Position numbers and translations under genes: made by a program | Notes under the pieces: generated by a model | The model's input: the letters and a program-made list of their open reading frames with translations, nothing else | Told to the model about the DNA's origin: nothing | Database searches by the model: none | Shown: in pieces, positions 7,735 to 16,104 of the stretch | Layout of the letters: each line of letters begins with the position of its first letter | Numbering within the stretch: the first letter of the stretch is position 1 | NCBI GenBank assembly: GCA_023151115.1 | Contig: JAKLJP010000019.1 | Span: 1 to 64,000, forward strand | From: Anaerolineae bacterium | Lineage (GTDB): Bacteria > Chloroflexota > Anaerolineae > 4572-78 > J111 | Length of the DNA stretch: 64,000 nucleotides | Reading direction: 5' to 3'

Positions 7735-10700
7735 TCAATGCGGCTCGATGACTACATCCTTCCAATACCAAATTTTAATCGGCGACATTGGAAACTGCTT
7801 GACCCAGGGTTTGACTAATAAATGCTGGCGGTGGTAAGTCAAAGGAATAATGACCGCTTCCTCCACCAACACTTTATCGGCCTGGCGGTGTAGTTTCAGC
7901 CGCTCGACCTGGTTGGTGATACGTCTGGCCTGCTCGACATACTCGGTGTAGAGGTCGTTACGCCAGTCGGACCACTGGTGATGGCAGCTTACCCGCAAAA
8001 AGTTGTCGGGGTCGAGGTAGTCGGCCACCCAGCCCATTTGAAAAATATCGGAAGGATTGAGATCGAGCCGGTCAACCAACTGGTTCTTTTCGACAATCTG
8101 CCAGGTCAGTTGCAGCCCCAACTGCTCGCGCCACTGGGTTTGCAAATATTCGGCGGTAGGTTCCTGTTGCGGTTTAATCAGCCACTCGACGGCCGGGAAA
8201 CCGCGCCCCCCAGGGTAACCGGCTTCGGCCAGAAGTTGGCGTGCTCGCGCCGGGTCGTAGGGCAGGCCAATATCGGGCGAGTGGCCGGGCATCCCCGGCG
8301 GCACAAAGCCGCCCAGAGCCGGCGAATCGTACCCGCCCAGAACCACATTTGCCAACGTCTCCTGGTCAACGGCCAGGGCCAGGGCTTGCCGCACCCGCGC
8401 CTCGCTAAAGGGAGGCCGGCTCACATTAAAACCGACATAAGTAGTATCCAGAGCCGGGCCGAAAACATACTCGTCGGCGTACCACTGCCGGGCCCGTTCA
8501 CGATCAGAGAGGGATAAGCGGCTGAGATACAGCACGTCCAGGTTGCCCGCCTCATACCTTTCCAGAATGGCAGCGGAGTCATTAGAGAAGAGCATTTCCA
8601 CGTTTTGCACATTACCGTTGACCTGGCCGCGATAGCCGGGATGGCGGGCCAGAGTCATATCCTGGCCGCGCCGCCAGCGTTCCAGACGGAACGGACCGTT
8701 AGTAACCAGGTGCTCGGCTTCGGTCCAGGCGGATCCATATTGCTCCACCACGTGTTGGGGTACGGGATAAGTTATACTGTTGGCCAAAAGATGAGGGAGA
8801 TAACCGGTCGGCTGCTCCAATTCGACCAGCAGGGTCACCGGATCAAGGGCGCGCACCCCCAGGCAGTGCGGATCGCTGATTTCACCCTGGTGGAAGGCTC
8901 GCGCGCCGCGTACATCGTACAACAGGCTGGGGATGGATGCTATAGCCGGATGGAGCGCCCGCTGCCAGCCACAGACAAAATCGGCCGCGGTGACCGGCCG
9001 GCCGTCACTCCAGGTGGCATCATCGCGCAGATGAAAAACATAAGTAAGCCCACCATCCAAAACTTCCCAACTGCGGGCAATTTCGGGTACTACATCCAGT
9101 TCCGGGTTTAAAGCCAGCAGGCCGCTAAAAAGCTGGTCAATCACATAAACCGAGCGGACGTCGCCCGCAGTCGAAGGATCAAGGGTACGGGGATCGTGGG
9201 TATTGATTAATCTGAGCGCGTGGGGCGCGGGCGGCGAGGCCGGACGGCTGCCGCCGGCCCACTGCCACAAGGCAAAGCCTTCATCATACGCCTGGCGAGC
9301 CTGCTTAAAATCAAAAGCCAGGTGGTAGGTCAGCCCCAGTTTCATCAGGGTACGGGCTGCCCGTTCGCGCCCGGCGATACCCTGCTCTTTGAGAAACACC
9401 AGCGCCCGGCGATAAAAATCGGCGGCTTCCTGGTGGGCGTACAAATCACGCGCCCGGTCGCCCGCGGCCAATAAATAATCAATGGCCTGGCCGGTCTGCC
9501 CGGCTTCGGTGTAATGATGGGCCAACTGGACGGTGATGGCCTCCCTGTCTTCGGCGTAAAGTTCGACCAGCGCCGCCGCCAGTTCGCGATGCCACAGCCG
9601 CCGCTCTCCGGCGCTGAGGTGCTGGTACAGGTATTGTTGAAACAGGGCATGAGTAAATTGATAGCGCGACAGACGTTGGCTGCCCACTCGTAGCTCGCCC
9701 GTTTCTCGCACCAATTGATGGCGTTTTTCCAGTTCTTGCGAGAGCAGGCGCAGCGCCTGGCGTTCCGGCAACTGCAATAACCGGGCTATCATCTGGGCCG
9801 TGAAATCTCTGCCCTCCACGCTGGCAACCGCCAGAATTTCGCGCAGTTCCGGCTCCAGCCGGTCAATCCGCTCGGCGATGACCGCTTCAGCGCGAGCCGG
9901 CAGGGTATCCCAATGGATGGTCCGCCCCTCTACCCAGCGGCCCTGCTCATTTTTAATTAGGTCGTGTCGCTCTTGCATGTCGCGCAGCAGTTCAATGGTA
10001 AAGAGGGGGTGGCCCTGGGTCTTTTGATACAGTGCGGCCCGAAATTCCGGCCCTAATTCATTGGGCTGTGAATCCAGAAAAGCTTCGACAAAACGGCGGC
10101 TCATGCTCTGGCTCAGGTCCAACTCTACCAGACCGTAACGGCGCTTCAGTTCATTAATGACCGGCTCCAGGGGATGGCGTTCAAACTGACCGGCAGCGGC
10201 AGGAAAGGACGAGGGACGCCCCAAAGCCACATCACTGGACCGGTAGGTCAGCGCCAGCAGGATGCGGCTGCCTTCCAGGCGTCGTCCCAGGTGGAATAGT
10301 AAATTGAGTGAAGCCGTATCGGCCCATTGTAAATCATCCAGGGCCAGCAGGAGCGGCCGGTGTTGGGCTATGGCCCGCAGCACATTGCTGAACTGCTCAA
10401 ACAAATCCCGTTGCTCGGCCGGGGCTACGCCGTGGACAGGCTCAATTCGACCCCGTTTTTCTGAGGCTAAGGGGCCGGAAACGGCTTGAACGGCCGGAAC
10501 CAAACCGGGCATAAAATGAGCCAGCAGGTCGGGTCCCAACTCGGCCAGAAGCTGGTCCGCCACGGGCTGGAACTGGCGCAGGCGGCGGGCATTTTCCGGG
10601 CTGATAATGCTCCGAGACCCCGTCGTCTGGACATCGCCGCTGAGCAGACCCAGCACTTCTCGAAATGGCAGGTAAGGGTCACCGACGCCGGTATGGGCAT

Positions 10701-11790
10701 TGTTATTGCCCAGGACCACCATCAAATCGGGGTGGCTAGCCTGGGCCTGCCGGGCAAACTCGTGGAGCAGCGCCGTTTTACCGCTGCCTGTCTCGCCCAC
10801 AATGAGGGTCACCTGCCCTTCGCCGCTCAGCGCCGTTTCGAGAAAGCGGTTCAGGTGGGCCAGTTCGCGCTCGCGGGCGACGAAAGGAGGGGAAGAATGG
10901 TGGGCTGGAAGATTTGGGGTGAGGGCAGAGGAGGGATTTTCTCTCCTCTGACTCTTCCCTGCTCCTCCGTTCCCTCCGCCCTTTCCTCCTTCGGGGACGC
11001 CCGCAGGGACGCGGCCTGCACCCGAAGGGGTGCGCTCCCCTACTTCGCTGCGGAGAGACTCATACAGAGCAATCGTCTCCGCCGAGGGGGAGACGCCCAG
11101 TTCCTGCTCCAAAATACGTACACACTCTCGGTATTGGCGCACCGCCGCCGCCCGCTGGTTTAGCCAGGCATAAAGCTGCATCAACTGCCGGTGGGCCGGT
11201 TCGTGCAAAGGGTCAAGCGCCAACCAGCGCCGGGCATAAGCCAGGGCCTGCTCAAACTCCCGCCGGCGGCTGTAAGCATCGGCCAATTTTTCCAACACAG
11301 CGGCCAGCTTCTGGCGCAGGCTTTCGCTTTGAAAGAACTGCCACTCGTCAAAGCCGGGGCAGTCGCGCAGGGTGAAGCCGGCCAGAAAATCGTCACGATA
11401 GAGGTCGGCCGCTTCGGCGAGTTGCTCCAGGGCAGCCGGGGCAAGTTCTGTTTCCCGCTTAAGGTTGGTGGGGGTGGTCAGGGTGTTGAAGCACTGCGCA
11501 TCCAGCCAAACTTCGCTTCCGGGTTTGAGGCCAACCATCTCCCGGTCAATCTCCAACCAATCGCCCAGATGTTGATTCAGCACCGACAGCGCCCGGCGCA
11601 GCGCAGCGCGCGCCTGGGTCTGGTCGTTATCGGGCCAGAACAGGGTCGCCAGAGCGTCACGAGTGTGGGTTTCGCCGGTAACGGCCAGATAAACCAGCAG
11701 GGCGACCACTTTACGGCGATTAATTTCAACCGGCGCGCCGTCCACTTCGATCCGCGGCGGGCCAAGCAAAAACAGCGCCAGACGAGACAC
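7735..11790 (-). CDS. SARP/BTAD transcription activator - STAND ATPase - TPR - solute-binding domain fusion
   Basis: A 1351-residue protein with no signal peptide and no membrane segment. Residues 1-100 form an OmpR-like DNA-binding domain (LFLLGPPRIEVDG, RKVVALLVYLAV) and about 105-250 a BTAD domain, as in AfsR/SARP activators. After a Gly-rich linker (250-300) comes an AAA/STAND ATPase with Walker A GETGSGKT (332-339) and Walker B LLLALDDLQW (480-489). A helical TPR-like region follows to about 840. Residues 860-1351 are a complete SBP_bac_5 domain (DPRTLDPSTAGDV, HLRDDATWSDGRPVTAADF, VRQALALAVDQETL). The only close parallel I know is SgrR, a DNA-binding domain joined to an SBP-like domain, but SgrR lacks the ATPase and TPRs. 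It probably senses an imported solute in the cytosol and controls the adjacent transport/hydrolase locus. The start is a GTG with AGGAGG ten bases upstream. Confidence 0.9.
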   Translation of the reverse strand: MSRLALFLLGPPRIEVDGAPVEINRRKVVALLVYLAVTGETHTRDALATLFWPDNDQTQARAALRRALSVLNQHLGDWLEIDREMVGLKPGSEVWLDAQCFNTLTTPTNLKRETELAPAALEQLAEAADLYRDDFLAGFTLRDCPGFDEWQFFQSESLRQKLAAVLEKLADAYSRRREFEQALAYARRWLALDPLHEPAHRQLMQLYAWLNQRAAAVRQYRECVRILEQELGVSPSAETIALYESLRSEVGERTPSGAGRVPAGVPEGGKGGGNGGAGKSQRRENPSSALTPNLPAHHSSPPFVARERELAHLNRFLETALSGEGQVTLIVGETGSGKTALLHEFARQAQASHPDLMVVLGNNNAHTGVGDPYLPFREVLGLLSGDVQTTGSRSIISPENARRLRQFQPVADQLLAELGPDLLAHFMPGLVPAVQAVSGPLASEKRGRIEPVHGVAPAEQRDLFEQFSNVLRAIAQHRPLLLALDDLQWADTASLNLLFHLGRRLEGSRILLALTYRSSDVALGRPSSFPAAAGQFERHPLEPVINELKRRYGLVELDLSQSMSRRFVEAFLDSQPNELGPEFRAALYQKTQGHPLFTIELLRDMQERHDLIKNEQGRWVEGRTIHWDTLPARAEAVIAERIDRLEPELREILAVASVEGRDFTAQMIARLLQLPERQALRLLSQELEKRHQLVRETGELRVGSQRLSRYQFTHALFQQYLYQHLSAGERRLWHRELAAALVELYAEDREAITVQLAHHYTEAGQTGQAIDYLLAAGDRARDLYAHQEAADFYRRALVFLKEQGIAGRERAARTLMKLGLTYHLAFDFKQARQAYDEGFALWQWAGGSRPASPPAPHALRLINTHDPRTLDPSTAGDVRSVYVIDQLFSGLLALNPELDVVPEIARSWEVLDGGLTYVFHLRDDATWSDGRPVTAADFVCGWQRALHPAIASIPSLLYDVRGARAFHQGEISDPHCLGVRALDPVTLLVELEQPTGYLPHLLANSITYPVPQHVVEQYGSAWTEAEHLVTNGPFRLERWRRGQDMTLARHPGYRGQVNGNVQNVEMLFSNDSAAILERYEAGNLDVLYLSRLSLSDRERARQWYADEYVFGPALDTTYVGFNVSRPPFSEARVRQALALAVDQETLANVVLGGYDSPALGGFVPPGMPGHSPDIGLPYDPARARQLLAEAGYPGGRGFPAVEWLIKPQQEPTAEYLQTQWREQLGLQLTWQIVEKNQLVDRLDLNPSDIFQMGWVADYLDPDNFLRVSCHHQWSDWRNDLYTEYVEQARRITNQVERLKLHRQADKVLVEEAVIIPLTYHRQHLLVKPWVKQFPMSPIKIWYWKDVVIEPH

Positions 11791-11793
11791 GAG

Positions 11794-11814
11794 AACGGTT
11801 CCTCCTGAACCGTT
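11794..11814 (-). promoter_or_regulatory. Inverted repeat framing the Shine-Dalgarno site of the fusion regulator
   Basis: On the minus strand the sequence reads AACGGTT-CAGGAGG-AACCGTT, a perfect 7-bp inverted repeat with the AGGAGG in the 7-base loop. It begins right after the -10 box and overlaps the predicted transcription start. It could be an operator for autoregulation or an RNA hairpin displaying the ribosome site. Confidence 0.5.
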
Positions 11815-11843
11815 ATTTTACTGAAAATAGAACAAAAGTGCAA
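11815..11843 (-). promoter_or_regulatory. Sigma70-type promoter of the fusion regulator
   Basis: On the minus strand, TTGCAC (11843-11838), 17-base spacer, TAAAAT (11820-11815). The predicted start lies near 11808, giving a very short leader that contains the inverted repeat at 11794-11814. Confidence 0.6.
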
Positions 11844-11868
11844 CCATGCCGGTGAGACGCTTTCTAAA

Positions 11869-11903
11869 AATCTCGTTCCCAAACTGAGTTTGGGAACGAG
11901 ATT
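11869..11903. repeat. Perfect 17-bp-arm palindrome with AAACTGAGTTT core
   Basis: A 35-base perfect hairpin (17+1+17) with arms TCTCGTTCCCAAACT. A related palindrome sharing the CAAACTGAGTTTG core and CTCG-GCGAGA ends is at 22298-22338. Both lie upstream of a gene start. Confidence 0.8.
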
Positions 11904-12017
11904 AGACGCGTAATCACGCTGGTGGGACGCTTTTTGGGACGCTGCCTGGGACTTCTGTGAGACGGAAGAGAGGTACACTGGAGAAAAGTGGTTTTTAATG
12001 CAATACAGGGGGTATCC

Positions 12018-12236
12018 ATGATGAGTTGGAAAGATATAATGATGGCTCAGGAGCATAGCAAGGATTTGCTGCGCGAGGCTGAAGAAGCGCGATTAATTCG
12101 ACAATTCAACGGCGACAACGGAAGAATAAAACTGTGGCAGAAGGTCAGAAGCTTTTTGGGCAGCAGTAGAGAAAAAGAAACGCCGGTTGATGAGCCGATT
12201 GATTGCTGTTCGGCCGATGCGATAATCTCGCAATGA
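12018..12236 (+). CDS. Small acidic/helical protein, unknown function
   Basis: A 72-residue protein beginning MMSWKDIMMAQEHSKDLLRE, charged and probably helical at the N-terminus, with a Cys-Cys pair near the end (IDCCSAD). Short proteins with an AQEH-DLLREAEEARL type opening recur in Chloroflexota and some Actinobacteria as far as I recall; no function is known to me. GGGGG at 12008-12012 could serve either the ATG at 12018 or that at 12021. It stands alone between the fusion regulator (divergent) and the oxidoreductases (convergent). No membrane segment or signal peptide is present. Confidence 0.6.
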   Translation: MMSWKDIMMAQEHSKDLLREAEEARLIRQFNGDNGRIKLWQKVRSFLGSSREKETPVDEPIDCCSADAIISQ

Positions 12237-12277
12237 CGCTGAATATAGATACCTAAAAAATTCGCGCCCAATAATCA

Positions 12278-12330
12278 AGGTAGCAGGTAGCAAAGTAGCA
12301 AACTTATGACCTGCTACCTGCTACTTGCAT
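12278..12330. repeat. Palindrome of GTAGCAGGTAGCA phrases
   Basis: Left arm AGGTAGCAGGTAGCA, right arm TGACCTGCTACCTGCTACTT. A sister palindrome with the same wording (ATCAAGGTA-CAGGTAGCA ... TTATGACCTGCTACC) lies at 26291-26342. It lies between convergent genes. Confidence 0.75.
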
Positions 12331-12348
12331 AAGTATCCCTCCAATTTG

Positions 12349-13359
12349 TTAGGTCTCGTTACTATTTTCCAAAGTTATCACGACATTTCCCTTTTTGTGT
12401 CCTTTGTCAACATATCGGTGCGCCTCGGCCGCCTGTTCTAAGGGATAGCATCTATCTATAACCGCATTTATCTTGCCCGCCTCAATAAGTTCTTTGACAG
12501 AAATTAAATCTGTAGTACTTCCTGGGGCAATCGCACAGATGACTTTCTTGCTGCCTAGCATTGAAGTCCATAGCATTTGAAAAAGCTGCTTCATCTTAAA
12601 GCTGGCTAAAAGATAGCGCCCGTTTGGCTTTAATGAGTTTTTACAGCGAGAAAACGAACTCTTGCCCAAGATGTCAAAAATAAGGTCATAGGTTTCACCG
12701 TTTTGGGTAAAATCCTCCTTGGTATAATCAATTACATGGTCCGCTCCAAGACATTTCACCAATTCTAATCTCGGGGTGCCGCATACGCCGGTCACTTCTG
12801 CGCCAAAATGTTTGGCAAGCTGGACCGCGGCTGAACCTATCCCGCCAGAAGCGCCATTAATCAAAACTTTTTGCCCGCGTCGAATATTTACTTTTTGAAG
12901 CAAATTCAAGGCCATGATTGCGCCATAAGGAATGCTGGCGGCTTCCTCGTAGCTGATATTGGCCGGTTTTATAGCAATACAGCCATCTTCAGGTAAACAT
13001 AGATACTCGGCATAAGCGCCCATGCGCTGACCCAGATAGCCAAAAACCGGGTCGCCTGGCTTAAACAGTTTTACCTTTTGGCCAACGGCTTCAACTTCCC
13101 CGGCAAACTCACTCCCCAGGATATGTATCTTTGGCTTTCTGAAACCAAAAAATATTTTGGCCAAGAACCAGAAAAGGAAAGGCATATTGAATTTTTGAGG
13201 AGAGATTGCCTTAAAATTTCTCGCCACAAGATCCCCGTAATTTACCGAGGTGGCAGATACCCTTATCAGGAGTTCATTGTCCTTGGGGGTAGGTTTGGCT
13301 ACTTCCTTAAGCTGAAGAACCTCCGGCGGCCCGTATTCGGTGTAAACTATCGCTTTCAT
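12349..13359 (-). CDS. Medium-chain dehydrogenase/reductase, quinone-oxidoreductase-like (copy 1)
   Basis: A 336-residue NAD(P)H-dependent oxidoreductase of the zinc-lacking MDR group. The opening MKAIVYTEYGPPEVLQLKEV is typical; the catalytic GroES-like domain is about 1-140 and the Rossmann domain follows with the dinucleotide-binding GASGGIGSAAVQLAKHFGA. No structural zinc Cys cluster is visible. Such enzymes reduce quinones or alpha,beta-unsaturated carbonyls; the substrate is unknown. TGGAGA precedes the ATG. It lies 39 bases downstream of a paralogue in the same direction (13399-14385), so the two probably form an operon created by tandem duplication. Confidence 0.9.
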   Translation of the reverse strand: MKAIVYTEYGPPEVLQLKEVAKPTPKDNELLIRVSATSVNYGDLVARNFKAISPQKFNMPFLFWFLAKIFFGFRKPKIHILGSEFAGEVEAVGQKVKLFKPGDPVFGYLGQRMGAYAEYLCLPEDGCIAIKPANISYEEAASIPYGAIMALNLLQKVNIRRGQKVLINGASGGIGSAAVQLAKHFGAEVTGVCGTPRLELVKCLGADHVIDYTKEDFTQNGETYDLIFDILGKSSFSRCKNSLKPNGRYLLASFKMKQLFQMLWTSMLGSKKVICAIAPGSTTDLISVKELIEAGKINAVIDRCYPLEQAAEAHRYVDKGHKKGNVVITLENSNET

Positions 13360-13398
13360 GAGTTTTCTCCAAATTCACCGACAAGCATCTCTTATTGG

Positions 13399-14385
13399 TT
13401 ATTTGCCGTTTGGTCCCATCGTGATGACAACCTTGCCTCGAGCGTGCCCCTGGCCAAGATAGCGGAGCGCTTCGGCAGTATCACTCAGGGGGTAACATCT
13501 ATCTATTACCGGTACAACTTGACCCTCTTCTAACAGCTCTTTGATAATCAGTAAATCTTTTTGGTTCGCTTTCGCCGTCAAAGCCCCCAGTTTCTTGCCG
13601 CCCCTTTCCGACATCCATGCGCCCAGCAGCAGGGCCTGAAACATTTGAGCCATGGAACCTCCGGCCATCACATAAATACCCTGGGGCGATAAGGCCCGCT
13701 TATAAGCTGAAAGCGGATGATAACCGTTTGCCGCCAGAATCAAGTCATACTGCTTTCCGTTTTGGGTAAAATCTTCTTGAGTGTAATCAATAACATGGTC
13801 TGCCCCCAGCGAGCGCACCATGTCCAACTTCCCCGTGCTGCACACAGCAGTAACTTCAGCCCCAAACGATTTGGCAAGCTGCACCGCAAACGTACCCACC
13901 CCACCCGACGCGCCATTAATCAAAACCTTTTGGCCGGGCTGAATCTGTCCGTTATCGCGCAGGCCCTGTAGGGCGGTGATTGCCGCCAGAGGTACAGCCG
14001 CCGCTTCCTCGAAGGTCAAATTGGCCGGTTTCAAGGCCAACGCATCTTCACGCGCGCAGACATACTCAGCAAAACCGCCCCAACCACCCCCAGAGATATC
14101 CCCGAACACCTCGTCGCCGGGCTGAAACTGCTTGACATTTCTGCCAACCGCTTCAATCCGTCCGGCTATATCGGCGCCGAGAATCGTATTTTTAGGTTTG
14201 AACAACCCCATCCCCATTAGCCGAACCAAGAATATATCAGCGGTCAGCAGATGCCAGTCAGCCGCATTGACGGAGGCCGCGTGGATTTTGACCAAAACTT
14301 CATCGTCCTTTGGCGTAGGTTTTGCTACCTCTTTTAGTTCAAGAACATCGGGGGGGCCATATTTTGTGTATGTAATCGCTTTCAT
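13399..14385 (-). CDS. Medium-chain dehydrogenase/reductase, quinone-oxidoreductase-like (copy 2)
   Basis: A 328-residue paralogue of the gene at 12349-13359, with the same opening (MKAITYTKYGPPDVLELKEV) and Rossmann motif GASGGVGTFAVQLAKSFGA, and the shared LGADHVIDYTQEDFTQNG stretch. The two clearly derive from one duplication but have diverged in the substrate-facing half: copy 1 has an extra hydrophobic insert around residues 55-75 that this copy lacks. I place the start at 14385 because AGGAGG lies just upstream; residues further upstream are not family-like. Probably first gene of the two-gene operon. Confidence 0.9.
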   Translation of the reverse strand: MKAITYTKYGPPDVLELKEVAKPTPKDDEVLVKIHAASVNAADWHLLTADIFLVRLMGMGLFKPKNTILGADIAGRIEAVGRNVKQFQPGDEVFGDISGGGWGGFAEYVCAREDALALKPANLTFEEAAAVPLAAITALQGLRDNGQIQPGQKVLINGASGGVGTFAVQLAKSFGAEVTAVCSTGKLDMVRSLGADHVIDYTQEDFTQNGKQYDLILAANGYHPLSAYKRALSPQGIYVMAGGSMAQMFQALLLGAWMSERGGKKLGALTAKANQKDLLIIKELLEEGQVVPVIDRCYPLSDTAEALRYLGQGHARGKVVITMGPNGK

Positions 14386-14459
14386 AACTATTCCTCCTAA
14401 CCTGGACAAGCCGAAACCAAACAGGTTTTACGCTAAACATTATCGGTAATTACAAATTT

Positions 14460-14711
14460 TTGACAGGATTAACAAGATTAACAGGATTATTTGCTATTTT
14501 TCATCTTGATTGGCTGACAGATTTAACATTACGGTCAAAGTTCAGAGCAGGATTAACAGAATTGAAGGATTTTTATCCTTTCATTCCCAAAATCTTACTC
14601 TTGCTTGCCATCGTTTTATCAATTTTTGTATCTTCTCCGGTATTTTGGAATGAAAGATTAAATTTGTCAGTCAATCAGATTTTTCATCTTGTCAATCCTG
14701 TTAATCTTGTC
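14460..14711. repeat. Giant nested palindrome (~250 bp)
   Basis: Arms mirror each other in order. TGACAGGATTAACAAGATTA on the left pairs with CAATCCTGTTAATCTTGTC on the right. Inside it, GATTGGCTGACAGATTTAA pairs with TTAAATTTGTCAGTCAATCA, and innermost CATTCCCAAAAT pairs with ATTTTGGAATG. No gene is supported here. The outer phrases resemble a repeat wording seen in many bacterial genomes. Confidence 0.8.
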
Positions 14712-14802
14712 TAATTTTTATTTCCGATAATCTCTGCTTTACGCTTTATGTTTTACTATTAACTATACGCGCAAACGCATAAAGAGTTGCTTCTCTCTGA
14801 CT

Positions 14803-15930
14803 TCACACCAGCAATTCCCTATGCTTGGTCAGACCATCCAGCAGCCGATCCACATCGGCCAGGTTGTTGTAGATGTGGGGAGAAATACGCAGGTTGTTGT
14901 CACGGCTAGAGGTGATGATGTCATCCTCTTCCAGCCGCTTGACCAGTTGGGTCACCTCGTGCGAACGCAGGGTAATCAATGCGCCGTGCCGGGCGGGGTC
15001 AACCGGCGAAACCAGGGTGAAGCCGCGCTGTATGGCTCCCTCTTTGATAGCCCCGGTAAGGTCGCGCAGATGAGCTTCTATTTTCTCCAAGCCAATAGAT
15101 TGAATCAGGTTAATCCCGGCCACCCCGGCATAGATATTCGGCACCGGCGGCGAACCGGCCTCGAAGCGGCGAGCGGTGGGTGAAGGCGTGTTGGCGTAAA
15201 TATCCATCGCAAAAATATTGGCCTGCGAGAACCAGCCGAGGCTGGTCGGCTGTAAGGTGGGGATAAGGTCCTGGCGGACGTACAGATAAGCCAGCCCGGA
15301 AGAAGCCAACAGATATTTTAGCGTTCCCCCGGCTAGAAAGTCTACGTTCAACGTCTTTACGTCAATTGGGAAAGTGCCCAGGGCCTGGTAGCTGTCTACC
15401 AACACCAGCGCCCCTTTTTGGTGAGCCAGCTCGATGATGGCCGGTACGTCTAGCCGTGAGCCGTTGCGAAAACAAATGTGGGTGATGGAGACGATTTTGG
15501 TGCGCTCGTCAATGGCTTCGGCAAAGCGTTCGGTCGGGATGATATTGCCGGCGGCAGGCACATGCACCACTTTAGCGCCGCGTCTTTCTTGAGCGTGCCA
15601 AATCTGGCCGATGGTCGGGAACTCAAAATCGCTGACGACCACCTTGTTGCGCTCGCCGTTAAAATCAAGGGCGCTGGCCAGGACACTAACCCCGGCTGAC
15701 ACCGAGGTACAGACTGCGACCTCATCCGGCCCGGCGTTGACCAGTCCGGCAAAAGCCTGCCGCGCTACTTCCCCCCGTTCGACCCAGACCTCCCAGGGCG
15801 AGCCTTTTTCGTCCCAATCGCGCAAATAAGCCTCGTAGGCCTGCCTCACATCAATCGAAAGCGCGCCTTGCGAGCAGCTATTGAGATAAACCTTCTTTTG
15901 CAAAATGGGGAAACGATCACGTATGGACAT
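14803..15930 (-). CDS. Class V aminotransferase (PLP-dependent, cysteine-desulfurase-like fold)
   Basis: A 375-residue fold-type I PLP enzyme. The Schiff-base Lys is at about 205 in GGTLKYLLAS and the pyridine-binding Asp at about 179 in LVDSYQALG; the substrate-side motif CTSVSAGVSVL holds the phosphate loop region. The class includes cysteine desulfurases, isopenicillin-N epimerases and kynureninase-like enzymes. I see no catalytic Cys loop like that of IscS, so a simple desulfurase is less likely; the exact reaction is not readable. AAAGGTG precedes the ATG. It stands alone, with a REP-like repeat immediately upstream. Confidence 0.88.
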   Translation of the reverse strand: MSIRDRFPILQKKVYLNSCSQGALSIDVRQAYEAYLRDWDEKGSPWEVWVERGEVARQAFAGLVNAGPDEVAVCTSVSAGVSVLASALDFNGERNKVVVSDFEFPTIGQIWHAQERRGAKVVHVPAAGNIIPTERFAEAIDERTKIVSITHICFRNGSRLDVPAIIELAHQKGALVLVDSYQALGTFPIDVKTLNVDFLAGGTLKYLLASSGLAYLYVRQDLIPTLQPTSLGWFSQANIFAMDIYANTPSPTARRFEAGSPPVPNIYAGVAGINLIQSIGLEKIEAHLRDLTGAIKEGAIQRGFTLVSPVDPARHGALITLRSHEVTQLVKRLEEDDIITSSRDNNLRISPHIYNNLADVDRLLDGLTKHRELLV

Positions 15931-15976
15931 AATTCACCTTTGAATAATGTTACAAGAATTGTAACTACTTCAGCTA

Positions 15977-16073
15977 TGTCATTTCGAGCGACGTTAGGCG
16001 CGAGAAATCTTCTAATCCGTGCTTTATAGACAACGATCTCAGAGATTTCTCGGCTTTCAGCCTCGAAATGACA
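15977..16073. repeat. TGTCATTTCGA palindromic element, copy 2
   Basis: Arms TGTCATTTCGAGCGACG and CTCGAAATGACA with inner GCGAGAAATCTT / AGAGATTTCTCG. Related to 5026-5127. It produces a spurious reading frame on the minus strand across 15846-16124. Confidence 0.8.
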
Positions 16074-16104
16074 TGAGGGGTAGGAGTTACCAAGAATATT
16101 AGAG

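Noticed and set aside
10486..11163. 225-residue plus-strand frame opposite the fusion regulator
   Set aside because: Antisense shadow of the BTAD/ATPase coding sequence.
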